Positions 1-5,817 of a stretch of DNA of 10,955 nucleotides are shown here, piece by piece. The stretch is from Desulfobacteraceae bacterium. Its GTDB lineage: Bacteria > Desulfobacterota > Desulfobacteria > Desulfobacterales > SURF-15. Location of the stretch: assembly GCA_003599475.1 (NCBI GenBank), contig QZKK01000151.1, positions 1 to 10,955 of the forward strand, in the 5' to 3' direction. Under the pieces are notes generated by a model. That model made no database searches. It was given only the letters and a program-made list of their open reading frames with translations, and had not been told where the DNA came from. Both the position numbers and the translations under genes were made by a program. The stretch's first letter is position 1, and every line of letters begins with the position of its first letter.

Positions 1-617
1 CGCTGGCTGCCACTGACCTGCACGCCATGCTGGGTGTGGCCCCGTACGATCCCGACGAGGTGACGCTTGAGGACCGCGTGGGCGTGGCGCAGGGGCTGGC
101 CTACACGCAGGTGGGCGGCGAGCTGCTGGAGGTCGAGGTGAGCGTCGTGCCCGGTCGCGGGCGCGTGATGCTCACCGGAACGCTCGGCGATGTCATGAAG
201 GAATCCGCGACGGCCGCCCTGAGCTTTGTCCGAACCCATGCCAGGGCTTTGGGAGTGCCGGAGGATTTCTTCGAAAGTCATGACATCCATATCCATGTTC
301 CCGCCGGCGCCATCCCGAAGGACGGTCCTTCGGCCGGAGTCACCATGCTGACCGCGCTCACATCGATGCTGATGCAGAAACCGATCGAAAAGGATCTTGC
401 CATGACCGGTGAGATCACCTTGAGGGGGCAGGTGCTTCCGGTCGGCGGAATCAAGGAGAAAGTTCTTGCCGCCCATCGCGCGGGAATCCGGAAGATCATT
501 TTGCCGAAATGGAACGAGAAGGATCTCGAGGAGATCCCCAAAAGGGTCCAGAAGGATATCGTTTTTCACTTTACCGACAAGATGATGGATGTGCTCAAGA
601 TTGCGATTCCGAGCTAG
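1..617 (+). CDS. lon: Lon ATP-dependent protease, C-terminal part (5' truncated by window)
   Basis: The frame is open from base 3 and ends at TAG 615-617. The gene begins outside the window, so the ATG at 27 is internal and not the start. About 204 residues are visible: the end of the AAA+ lid region, then the whole Lon S16 protease domain. The linker motif EDRVGVAQGLAYTQVGGELL is typical of Lon. The catalytic Ser lies in KDGPSAGVT (codon 330-332) and the catalytic Lys in PVGGIKEKVLAAHRAG (codon 453-455), with the family motif MTGEITLRGQVLP between them. Both members of the Ser/Lys dyad are present, so the protease half looks active. Lon is a cytoplasmic hexamer that unfolds and degrades damaged and regulatory proteins. 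No convincing intrinsic terminator follows the stop. The next gene in the same direction starts at least 130 bp downstream after a repeat-rich gap. Confidence 0.97.
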   Translation, partial: LAATDLHAMLGVAPYDPDEVTLEDRVGVAQGLAYTQVGGELLEVEVSVVPGRGRVMLTGTLGDVMKESATAALSFVRTHARALGVPEDFFESHDIHIHVPAGAIPKDGPSAGVTMLTALTSMLMQKPIEKDLAMTGEITLRGQVLPVGGIKEKVLAAHRAGIRKIILPKWNEKDLEEIPKRVQKDIVFHFTDKMMDVLKIAIPS

Positions 618-661
618 CCCATACCTGCCGGTTTTCAGGCGGCTTGTGACATCCATCTTTT

Positions 662-800
662 GCCAAATTCGAAATTCGAATACCCGCCTGCCGCAGCCTG
701 TGTAGATCACAGGATGAACAATACCTGGAGTAGGCAATGCGCATATAGAAATGAACATCCCAATGGCACTGGCGGGCAGGTCGAAGTCCGAAATCCGAAT
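662..800. repeat. Degenerate heptamer-repeat element with split GC-rich core (lon-rlpA gap)
   Basis: Seen directly: AAATTCG-type heptamers at about 665-680 and GAAGTCC/GAAATCC-type heptamers at about 783-798. A GC-rich 10-mer CCCGCCTGCC (683-692) pairs imperfectly with GGCGGGCAGG (771-780), with eight Watson-Crick pairs of ten. Between these arms sits a perfect 6-bp hairpin, CCTGTG TAGAT CACAGG (697-713). The layout of AT-rich heptamers, a GC-rich inverted core and heptamers again resembles the element at 1645-1729, but the core is separated by about 80 bp. It falls between lon and the likely true start of rlpA. No T-tract follows the hairpin, so it does not look like an intrinsic terminator. 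Inference: a non-coding repeat element, perhaps interrupted. Confidence 0.5.
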
Positions 801-1641
801 GATCCAATATCCAAAGCGAAAAGCTGAAAAGCCTTTTGTGAGATCGCTCTTCAGATTGCAGCGGAATTTGGACGATTGGAATTTTGCTCATTTGAATTTG
901 TTTCGGGTTTCGGGTTTCGGATTTCGGATTTCTGTCGCTCTTGCGCTCTTCGCTTTTTCCTGCGCCAAAGAGGTTCCGCCTCCCAGGCCTCCCCATTACC
1001 CGAAACCCTACCGGGTGTTCGGGGTCTGGTATCAACCCATCCCGGACGCCGCAGGATTTCGCCAGCAGGGAATCGCTTCCTGGTACGGGGCACCGTTTCA
1101 CGGCCGCAAGACATCCAATGGGGAGACCTACGATATGCACGGCATGACGGCCGCGCATAAAACGCTTCCGCTGGGAACCTGCGTGCGGGTTCGAAGCCTC
1201 TCCAATCAGAGGGAAATCGAGGTTCGAATCAACGATCGCGGACCTTTCGTCCGAGACCGCGTGATCGATCTGTCCTATGCCGCAGCAAAAAAGATCGGCA
1301 TCGTCGGTCCCGGAACCGGACCGGTCGAGGTGGTTGCACTCGCTGTGCCGATGCCCGAGCAAAAAGGGGGAGGCCCCCCGCGGGCTCTTCCGGACGATTA
1401 CCTCTACAGCGGAAGCTTCAACATCCAGGTGGGGGCTTTTTCGAACCGCGAAAATGCGGAAAGGCTGAAGCAGCAGTTGGCGCAGGCCTTTGAAAAGGTT
1501 CATATCGCAACTTTCGATCGAAAGGGCGAGATCTTTCACCGCGTGCGGGTGGGTCCGTTTTCGGATTTGAAGAAGGCGGAGGAGACGGAGGCCGCCCTTG
1601 TGAAGGTCGGTTTCTCGGGCGCATTCGCGGTTGCAGAGTAG
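751..1641 (+). CDS. rlpA: RlpA-like septal lytic transglycosylase lipoprotein (DPBB + SPOR)
   Basis: RlpA proteins are outer-membrane lipoproteins that cleave peptide-stripped (denuded) peptidoglycan, often at the septum. Counting from ATG 751: a lipoprotein-type signal with hydrophobic stretch ISVALALFAF before Cys71 (SC-AK); a proline-rich linker at 75-100; a double-psi beta-barrel domain at about 106-196 opening with GIASWYG; a SPOR domain at about 219-296 (FNIQVGAFSNRENAERL ... HRVRVGPFS). His136 (in TAAHKTLP) and Asp162 (in INDRGPF) match the catalytic pair known from Pseudomonas RlpA, with the same spacing. The start is uncertain. The coordinates give the longest ATG reading, but about 48 residues would then precede the signal peptide, and ATG 751 has no Shine-Dalgarno. 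TTG at 892 or 898 would put the Cys at residue 24 or 22, as expected for a lipoprotein, and is my preferred real start. In that case the signal peptide n-region is encoded by a heptamer repeat (900-934). Confidence 0.9.
   Translation: MNIPMALAGRSKSEIRMIQYPKRKAEKPFVRSLFRLQRNLDDWNFAHLNLFRVSGFGFRISVALALFAFSCAKEVPPPRPPHYPKPYRVFGVWYQPIPDAAGFRQQGIASWYGAPFHGRKTSNGETYDMHGMTAAHKTLPLGTCVRVRSLSNQREIEVRINDRGPFVRDRVIDLSYAAAKKIGIVGPGTGPVEVVALAVPMPEQKGGGPPRALPDDYLYSGSFNIQVGAFSNRENAERLKQQLAQAFEKVHIATFDRKGEIFHRVRVGPFSDLKKAEETEAALVKVGFSGAFAVAE
862..934. repeat. Tandem heptamer repeat (GTTTCGG/ATTTCGG) inside rlpA 5' coding region
   Basis: Five uninterrupted 7-bp units lie at 900-934: GTTTCGG three times, then ATTTCGG and ATTTCTG. 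More degenerate units (TTTGGAC, ATTGGAA, ATTTGAA-like) extend upstream to about 862. The orientation is opposite to the GAAATCC heptamers at 783-798, so the two tracts form a loose inverted pair around about 60 bp. Because 7 is coprime with 3, the pure repeat uses the same seven codons in all three frames and reads V-S-G-F-G-F-R. That peptide is seen in the RlpA N-terminus, just before the hydrophobic core of its signal peptide. The unit contains no stop on either strand. Confidence 0.75.
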
Positions 1642-1644
1642 AGC

Positions 1645-1729
1645 GGGTTCCGGGTTGCGGGTTACGGGTTGTCCCGTCGAGGCGGGATTGCGGGAAAATC
1701 TAAAATCAAAAATCAAAAATCTGAAATCC
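1645..1729. repeat. Heptamer-arm / hairpin-core repeat element between rlpA and gmhB
   Basis: Seen directly, in order: four 7-bp units of the form GGGTTNN at 1645-1672; a GC hairpin TCCCG TCGAGG CGGGA at 1672-1687 (5-bp stem, 6-nt loop); then five 7-bp units AAAATCT, AAAATCA, AAAATCA, AAAATCT, GAAATCC at 1695-1729. The element fills the whole gap between the rlpA stop (1641) and the HAD motif of GmhB. The right arm translates as KSKIKNQKSEI, which is the apparent N-terminus of GmhB. I associate similar sequences with intergenic regions of deltaproteobacterial and other environmental genomes, but I know of no formal name. No transposase is linked to it. Confidence 0.75.
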
Positions 1730-2280
1730 AGCGTGTCGTTTTTCTCGACAGAGACGGGGTGATCAATCGAGATTCACCGGATTATGTCAAATCCTGGGAA
1801 GAATTCCATTTCCTTCCCGGAAGCCTGCAGGCCTTGAAACTGCTGAAGCGGTCCGGGTTTGCCGCAATCGTCGTCACCAACCAGTCGGCCGTCAACCGGA
1901 ACCTGCTCACAGAGTCCGCTCTCCAGGAGATGCATCGGAAGATGTGCGATTCGGTCGAAGAATACGGAGGATCGATCGAAGATATCTTTTACTGTCCGCA
2001 CCGGCCGGAGGAGGGGTGTCTCTGCCGAAAACCGAAGCCGGGGCTGATCGAGCAGGCGAGGAAGCGTTATCGGATCGCACTTTCGGATGCCTGGATGGTC
2101 GGAGACAGTGTAAAGGATATCGAATGCGCCCGGAACGCGGGCTGCAGGCATGCCGTGCTGGTACGGACCGGAAGCGGCAGGCCTTCGGAAAGAATCCTGA
2201 TGGAGCGGAAAACCCCTCCGGACTATGTCGCAGAAGATCTCTTCGGGGCGGTCGAATGGATCATCGGGCGGCGCTTATGA
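1669..2280 (+). CDS. gmhB: D-glycero-D-manno-heptose-1,7-bisphosphate 7-phosphatase (HAD family)
   Basis: This HAD-superfamily phosphatase removes the 7-phosphate from heptose 1,7-bisphosphate in ADP-heptose synthesis for the LPS inner core. Motif I VVFLDRDGVIN has nucleophile Asp27 and acid/base Asp29. Motif II is VVTNQS (Thr70). The zinc loop CPHRPEEGCLCRKPKPG has Cys109, His111, Cys117 and Cys119, in the short form of the loop. The last HAD motif is GDSVKDIE (Asp146, Asp150). The length of about 180 residues after the repeat-derived leader is normal. The start is odd: TTG 1669 is the only ATG/GTG/TTG in frame between the rlpA stop and motif I, and it lies in the repeat element, so residues 10-20 are repeat-encoded. 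The frame is the same as rlpA. The final TGA overlaps the recD2 ATG (ATGA, 2277-2280), suggesting translational coupling. The histidinol-phosphatase (HisB-N) subfamily is the main alternative, since sequence alone separates them poorly. Confidence 0.88.
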   Translation: MSRRGGIAGKSKIKNQKSEIQRVVFLDRDGVINRDSPDYVKSWEEFHFLPGSLQALKLLKRSGFAAIVVTNQSAVNRNLLTESALQEMHRKMCDSVEEYGGSIEDIFYCPHRPEEGCLCRKPKPGLIEQARKRYRIALSDAWMVGDSVKDIECARNAGCRHAVLVRTGSGRPSERILMERKTPPDYVAEDLFGAVEWIIGRRL

Positions 2281-4448
2281 ACGAGTCGTACCCGGAAACC
2301 GTTCTGGAGGGGCGCCTGGAACGAATCGCATATCACGATGAAACCTCGCGGTTCACCGTCGCCAGGTTCAAACCCGAAAATTCCGAGGGGCTCATCACCG
2401 TGATCGGAACGCTTCCGGACCCGAGTCCCCGAGAAATGTTAAGGATCCGGGGGAACTGGGAAACCCATGCGCGATACGGTGAGCAGTTTCGGATCCTTTC
2501 GGCGGAACTGCTTCTTCCCGCAACCGTGGAGGGGATCAAAGAGTATCTGCAGTCCGGCTGCATCAAAGGAGTCGGCCCCAAAACGGCGGAACGGCTTGTC
2601 CGGCATTTCCGTGAAGAGACGCTCGAGGTGATCGAAACGGCGCCTCACCGGCTGGCCGAGGTCAAGGGGATCGGCCCGTCGAACGCCGAATGCATCGCCA
2701 GTGCCTGGAAAAATCACCGTGCGCTTTTTCATCTGATGCAGTTTCTCCAGGAATGCGGGGTGGTCGGACCGGTCTGCGCAAGGATCTACGAGCGATACGG
2801 GGCCGATGCCCTGAACATCATTCAGAAAGACCCCTATCTGCTCGCACAGGATTTCCCGAAGATCGGCTACCCGATTGCCGATGCCGTTGCCCGGCACATG
2901 GGACTTCCTGCAGACGACCGCCGGAGGGTTCAGTTCTGCGTTTTGAACATTCTGCAGCAGGCGGTGGAAGAAGGGCACACCTTTTTCTATTCGGATGCCC
3001 TGTTGAATCGGTGCGGCCGGTTTGAAGTATCGGAAGGTTCCTTCGACCAAGCCCTGGAAGAGCTTTCGGAGAACCGCGAGGTGGCGTTCGTTCAGAACGG
3101 CGATAGAACCGCTGTCTACCTGAAGCCGCTCCATGATGCCGAAGAAAACATCGCCCGCAGGCTGCTCGCCATGCTCTCGCTTCCGGTTCCGCCGCCGGAT
3201 CTCGATTCCGAATCGATCGCCGAGGCTGTTTTGTGCAGATTGGCCCTCCGGCTTTCGGAAGAACAGGAGACCGTCCTCAAAGGCGTTCTCGACCATCGCG
3301 TCGCCGTGATCACAGGAGGTCCCGGCACCGGGAAAACGACCCTGATCCGCGCCTTGACGGCCCTCCTCGAGCAAAGGGGAGAGCAGATTCTGCTGGCTGC
3401 ACCCACCGGCCGTGCGGCCCGGAGGATCGGTGAACTCACGGGTAAGAAGGCGGAGACCGTCCATAAGATATTGAAATTCAATCTGCAGGCCGGAAGATTC
3501 GAGAAAAACCAGGCAGATCCTTTGACAGCCGATACCATCATTGTGGACGAAGCTTCGATGATCGATACGCTTCTGATGCATCACCTGCTGCAGGCCGTTC
3601 ACCTTCGATCCCGGCTGATCCTGGTGGGGGATGTGTTCCAACTCCCTTCCGTCGGTCCCGGAAACGTTCTTTCGGACTTGATTCGATCGGATCGGATTCA
3701 AACCTACACGCTGAAGGAAATTTTCAGGCAGGCGCGGCAGAGCCCGATCATTTCGGGCGCCCACCGGGTGCGGGAGGGGCTTCAGCCGGACTGGGACTCG
3801 AACGGAGAGTATCTTTCGGAGTGCTCCTTCATCGAAGAAGACCGGCCGGAGCGAATCGTCGAAATCCTCATCGATTTATGCACGCGACAGATTCCGGATC
3901 GATACGGCCTCGATGCCTTCACGGATATTCAGGTCGTCACGCCGATGCACAAAGGAAGAGTCGGCACCGTTCACTTGAACCGGGTCCTTCAGGAAGCGCT
4001 CAATCCGGAAAAAATGAAAAACGACAAGCCGATCGGGTCATTCAGAATCGGCGACAAGGTCATGCATCTGAAGAACGACTACAGGAAAGAGATCTTCAAC
4101 GGGGATATCGGCATCGTCTCTGCCTTCGATCCCCGGAGGGAAACCCTGGAAGTGGATTTCGACGGACGGATTGTCCCGTATGATTTTTCGGAGCTCGGCG
4201 CCCTGTCCCTTGCCTACGCCATTTCGGTTCATAAATCTCAAGGCTCCGAATATCCTGCGGTGATCCTCCCCCTGCATACGCAGCACTACCCGCTGCTGCA
4301 GCGCAATCTCCTCTATACGGCCATCTCGCGGGGAAAACGGCTGGTGGTGGTCATCGGTACGAGAAGAGCCGTTGCGGTCGCATTGAACAACGACAGACCG
4401 CACGACCGGCTCTCGGGGCTGGCGAAAAGGCTGACGGGAAAGAGATGA
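2277..4448 (+). CDS. recD2: RecD2-type SF1B DNA helicase
   Basis: This is a full-length RecD2 (723 residues), the stand-alone 5'-3' DNA helicase found in bacteria without RecBC partnership, implicated in DNA repair and replication-fork maintenance. Domains from ATG 2277: N-terminal OB-like region (about 1-85); tandem helix-hairpin-helix motifs (GCIKGVGPKTAERL near 94-107 and VKGIGPSNAECI near 129-140); helicase core with Walker A GGPGTGKT (347-354, Lys353), Walker B IIVDEAS (Asp424, Glu425), motif III LVGDVFQLPSVGPG and motif IV LKEIFRQA; UvrD-like C-terminal domain with AYAISVHKSQGSEYP (from 646) and motif VI TAISRGKR (Arg685). All key ATPase residues are present. ATG 2277 is chosen because it overlaps the gmhB stop (ATGA) and begins a RecD2-like sequence; the frame is open further upstream to 1944, but that part only shadows gmhB. 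No strong Shine-Dalgarno is seen, in line with coupling to gmhB. Confidence 0.95.
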   Translation: MNESYPETVLEGRLERIAYHDETSRFTVARFKPENSEGLITVIGTLPDPSPREMLRIRGNWETHARYGEQFRILSAELLLPATVEGIKEYLQSGCIKGVGPKTAERLVRHFREETLEVIETAPHRLAEVKGIGPSNAECIASAWKNHRALFHLMQFLQECGVVGPVCARIYERYGADALNIIQKDPYLLAQDFPKIGYPIADAVARHMGLPADDRRRVQFCVLNILQQAVEEGHTFFYSDALLNRCGRFEVSEGSFDQALEELSENREVAFVQNGDRTAVYLKPLHDAEENIARRLLAMLSLPVPPPDLDSESIAEAVLCRLALRLSEEQETVLKGVLDHRVAVITGGPGTGKTTLIRALTALLEQRGEQILLAAPTGRAARRIGELTGKKAETVHKILKFNLQAGRFEKNQADPLTADTIIVDEASMIDTLLMHHLLQAVHLRSRLILVGDVFQLPSVGPGNVLSDLIRSDRIQTYTLKEIFRQARQSPIISGAHRVREGLQPDWDSNGEYLSECSFIEEDRPERIVEILIDLCTRQIPDRYGLDAFTDIQVVTPMHKGRVGTVHLNRVLQEALNPEKMKNDKPIGSFRIGDKVMHLKNDYRKEIFNGDIGIVSAFDPRRETLEVDFDGRIVPYDFSELGALSLAYAISVHKSQGSEYPAVILPLHTQHYPLLQRNLLYTAISRGKRLVVVIGTRRAVAVALNNDRPHDRLSGLAKRLTGKR

Positions 4449-4546
4449 ACGTCGAACACCCAACATCGAATTAAGGAATAAAATCAATTATATCAATTAT
4501 AGTCAATCCCGTGACTGTTTCGGATTCGTGCTTCGAATTTCTGCGG
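4447..4546. repeat. Repeat-rich convergent intergenic region (recD2 / receiver-fusion gene)
   Basis: The gap between two convergent genes holds three repeat types. Units GAACGTC, GAACACC, CAACATC and GAATTAA at 4447-4474 are 7-bp periodic, and the first overlaps the recD2 TGA. A perfect tandem 9-mer ATCAATTAT lies at 4483-4500. Degenerate heptamers GTTTCGG, ATTCGTG, CTTCGAA, TTTCTGC follow at about 4517-4544. A 6-bp inverted repeat CCGTGA/TCACGG (4509-4514 and 4554-4559) surrounds the last block and touches the stop codon of the minus-strand gene. I see no GC hairpin followed by a T-run, so there is no clear intrinsic terminator for either gene. Confidence 0.6.
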
Positions 4547-4553
4547 AGCCGGA

Positions 4554-5786
4554 TCACGGCTTTGGTTTTCCCTGCATGTTGCGCCTCATCTTCTCTTTGG
4601 CTTGCCGCAGCGTCTCGCTCAGGAGATCGATATCGACCGGTTTTTGCAGGAAGGCGAAGGCCCCAAGCTCCATGGCAAGCTTGCGCTCGGCTTCGGACCC
4701 TTGGGCGGTGAGGATCACGACCTCCACCTCGGGGGTTGTCTTCTTGACCCGCCGCAGGATCTCCAAACCATCGATTCCGGGCATCCGCAGGTCGATGATC
4801 ATCACCTCCGGTTCTTCTTCCCGGATCAGATCGAGTGCGGTCTCCCCGCTGTCGGTGACTGCCGCACCGATGTCGCACATCACCAGTCGTTCGGAAAGCG
4901 AATGGCCGAACTCCCGCTCGTCGTCTACAATCAGCACCCGATCGGGAAGGGAAAAGTCGTGCTGCCGATAGACATTCGATTTATGGTAATCTTTTCCGAC
5001 CTTTGTGGTCACAGAGGCTATACCCGGAATGGTTTCGGCGATGGACCGGAGCTCGTCCTCCAGGCGTTTGAGTCTCAAAACATGCTTGTTGATCGTCAGC
5101 GTGACCGCGCCGTTTGAAACGGCGATCCCGACAAAGTGGCCGGCCTTGATCAGCGCTTCCTGGACCCGGGCTTCCAGGAGAAAATCCTTGACCGCCTGCC
5201 GGGACGGCCCGGTCGGTTCAACCACCGATTTTTTTGCGTTTTCCCAAATGATGTTTACGGCCTGCTGGATGCCGATCTTGTCCATAGGCAGAACGATATC
5301 GTAGAAGGACTCCTCCCAAGGGTCTTCTTTACCGAAAAGGGACCTCATCCAGGAGGCGCGGTCTTCCTCCAACCTTCCGATCTGCTTGACCGCCTCCTTT
5401 TCGGAGAGGCCGTCGATCTTCCGGGCGGCTGCAAGCCGATACTTCAAATCCGCAATGAGGCAGACCCGAAGAACATGGGTCACGGTCTTGGGGATGAGCT
5501 GGCCGGAGAAGCCGGCGAAGATGAGCTTTTCTTTTGCGAGCATCTCGGCGACGGAGAGCTTCAGATAGGCCAGAGAGCGCTCCCTTTCTCTTCCGAGCCT
5601 GTCGAAAATGGACTGCCTGGCAGAAAAGAGGCGCTCAAGTGTCTCCTCCGCAATCCCGGAGCGTTTGCCTGCTTCGGCCATGAGATCATGGTCGGTGACC
5701 AGCTCGTATCCGGTTTTTGCCCGGACCCTCCAGACCACGTCGGCTTCATCGCAATAGTCTCCGCTGAAAACGGTGATGACGGGCAT
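4554..5786 (-). CDS. Cytidylate-kinase-like / BON-like / receiver-domain fusion protein
   Basis: This 410-residue cytoplasmic protein has three parts. Residues 1-185 resemble the cytidylate-kinase-like family (conserved stretches VLRVCLIADLKYR, SEKEAVKQI, EEDRASWMRSLFGKED, YDIVLPMDKIGIQQAV). However, the expected N-terminal P-loop is replaced by FSGDYCDEADVV, with no GxxGxGK pattern, so ATP binding is doubtful. Residues about 200-268 look like a BON domain (VQEALIKAG ... IAVSNGAVTLTI ... IPGIASVTTKV). Residues 283-396 are a complete receiver domain: Asp288/Asp289, phosphoacceptor Asp332 (IIDLRMPG), Thr360 and Lys382. No DNA-binding or enzymatic output domain follows. ATG 5786 has a strong GGAGG six bases upstream. 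The gene lies 31 bp after the SulP transporter gene and is surely co-transcribed with it, which suggests a role in controlling or sensing anion transport. No histidine kinase is encoded in the window. Domain identity is confident for the receiver, good for the kinase-like part and moderate for BON. Confidence 0.88.
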   Translation of the reverse strand: MPVITVFSGDYCDEADVVWRVRAKTGYELVTDHDLMAEAGKRSGIAEETLERLFSARQSIFDRLGRERERSLAYLKLSVAEMLAKEKLIFAGFSGQLIPKTVTHVLRVCLIADLKYRLAAARKIDGLSEKEAVKQIGRLEEDRASWMRSLFGKEDPWEESFYDIVLPMDKIGIQQAVNIIWENAKKSVVEPTGPSRQAVKDFLLEARVQEALIKAGHFVGIAVSNGAVTLTINKHVLRLKRLEDELRSIAETIPGIASVTTKVGKDYHKSNVYRQHDFSLPDRVLIVDDEREFGHSLSERLVMCDIGAAVTDSGETALDLIREEEPEVMIIDLRMPGIDGLEILRRVKKTTPEVEVVILTAQGSEAERKLAMELGAFAFLQKPVDIDLLSETLRQAKEKMRRNMQGKPKP

Positions 5787-5792
5787 TCTAGA

Positions 5793-5797
5793 CCTCC
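5793..5797 (-). promoter_or_regulatory. Ribosome binding site of the receiver-fusion gene
   Basis: On the minus strand GGAGG stands 6 bases before ATG 5786 (TTTGGAGGTCTAGAATG). This fixes the start and gives the second operon gene its own strong initiation site. Confidence 0.85.
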
Positions 5798-5817
5798 AAA
5801 TCTGATCGGATCACCGG

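Noticed and set aside
697..713. CCTGTG TAGAT CACAGG as a CRP/FNR-type operator or a lon terminator
   Set aside because: The half-site spacing is too short for a CRP site (TGTGA-N6-TCACA), and no T-run follows, so neither reading holds. It is reported only as a hairpin within the repeat element.
595..1716. Long minus-strand open frame opposite rlpA (373 aa)
   Set aside because: It is the antisense shadow of rlpA, with no recognisable domain or plausible start site. The plus strand holds clear DPBB and SPOR domains.
1944..2276. Upstream extension of the recD2 frame (would make an 834-residue protein)
   Set aside because: It runs entirely within gmhB in another frame, with Arg/Gly-rich content unlike RecD2. 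RecD2-like sequence begins at the ATGA overlap at 2277.
2439..3764. Long minus-strand open frame opposite recD2 (441 aa)
   Set aside because: It is an antisense shadow of the helicase with no domain signature.
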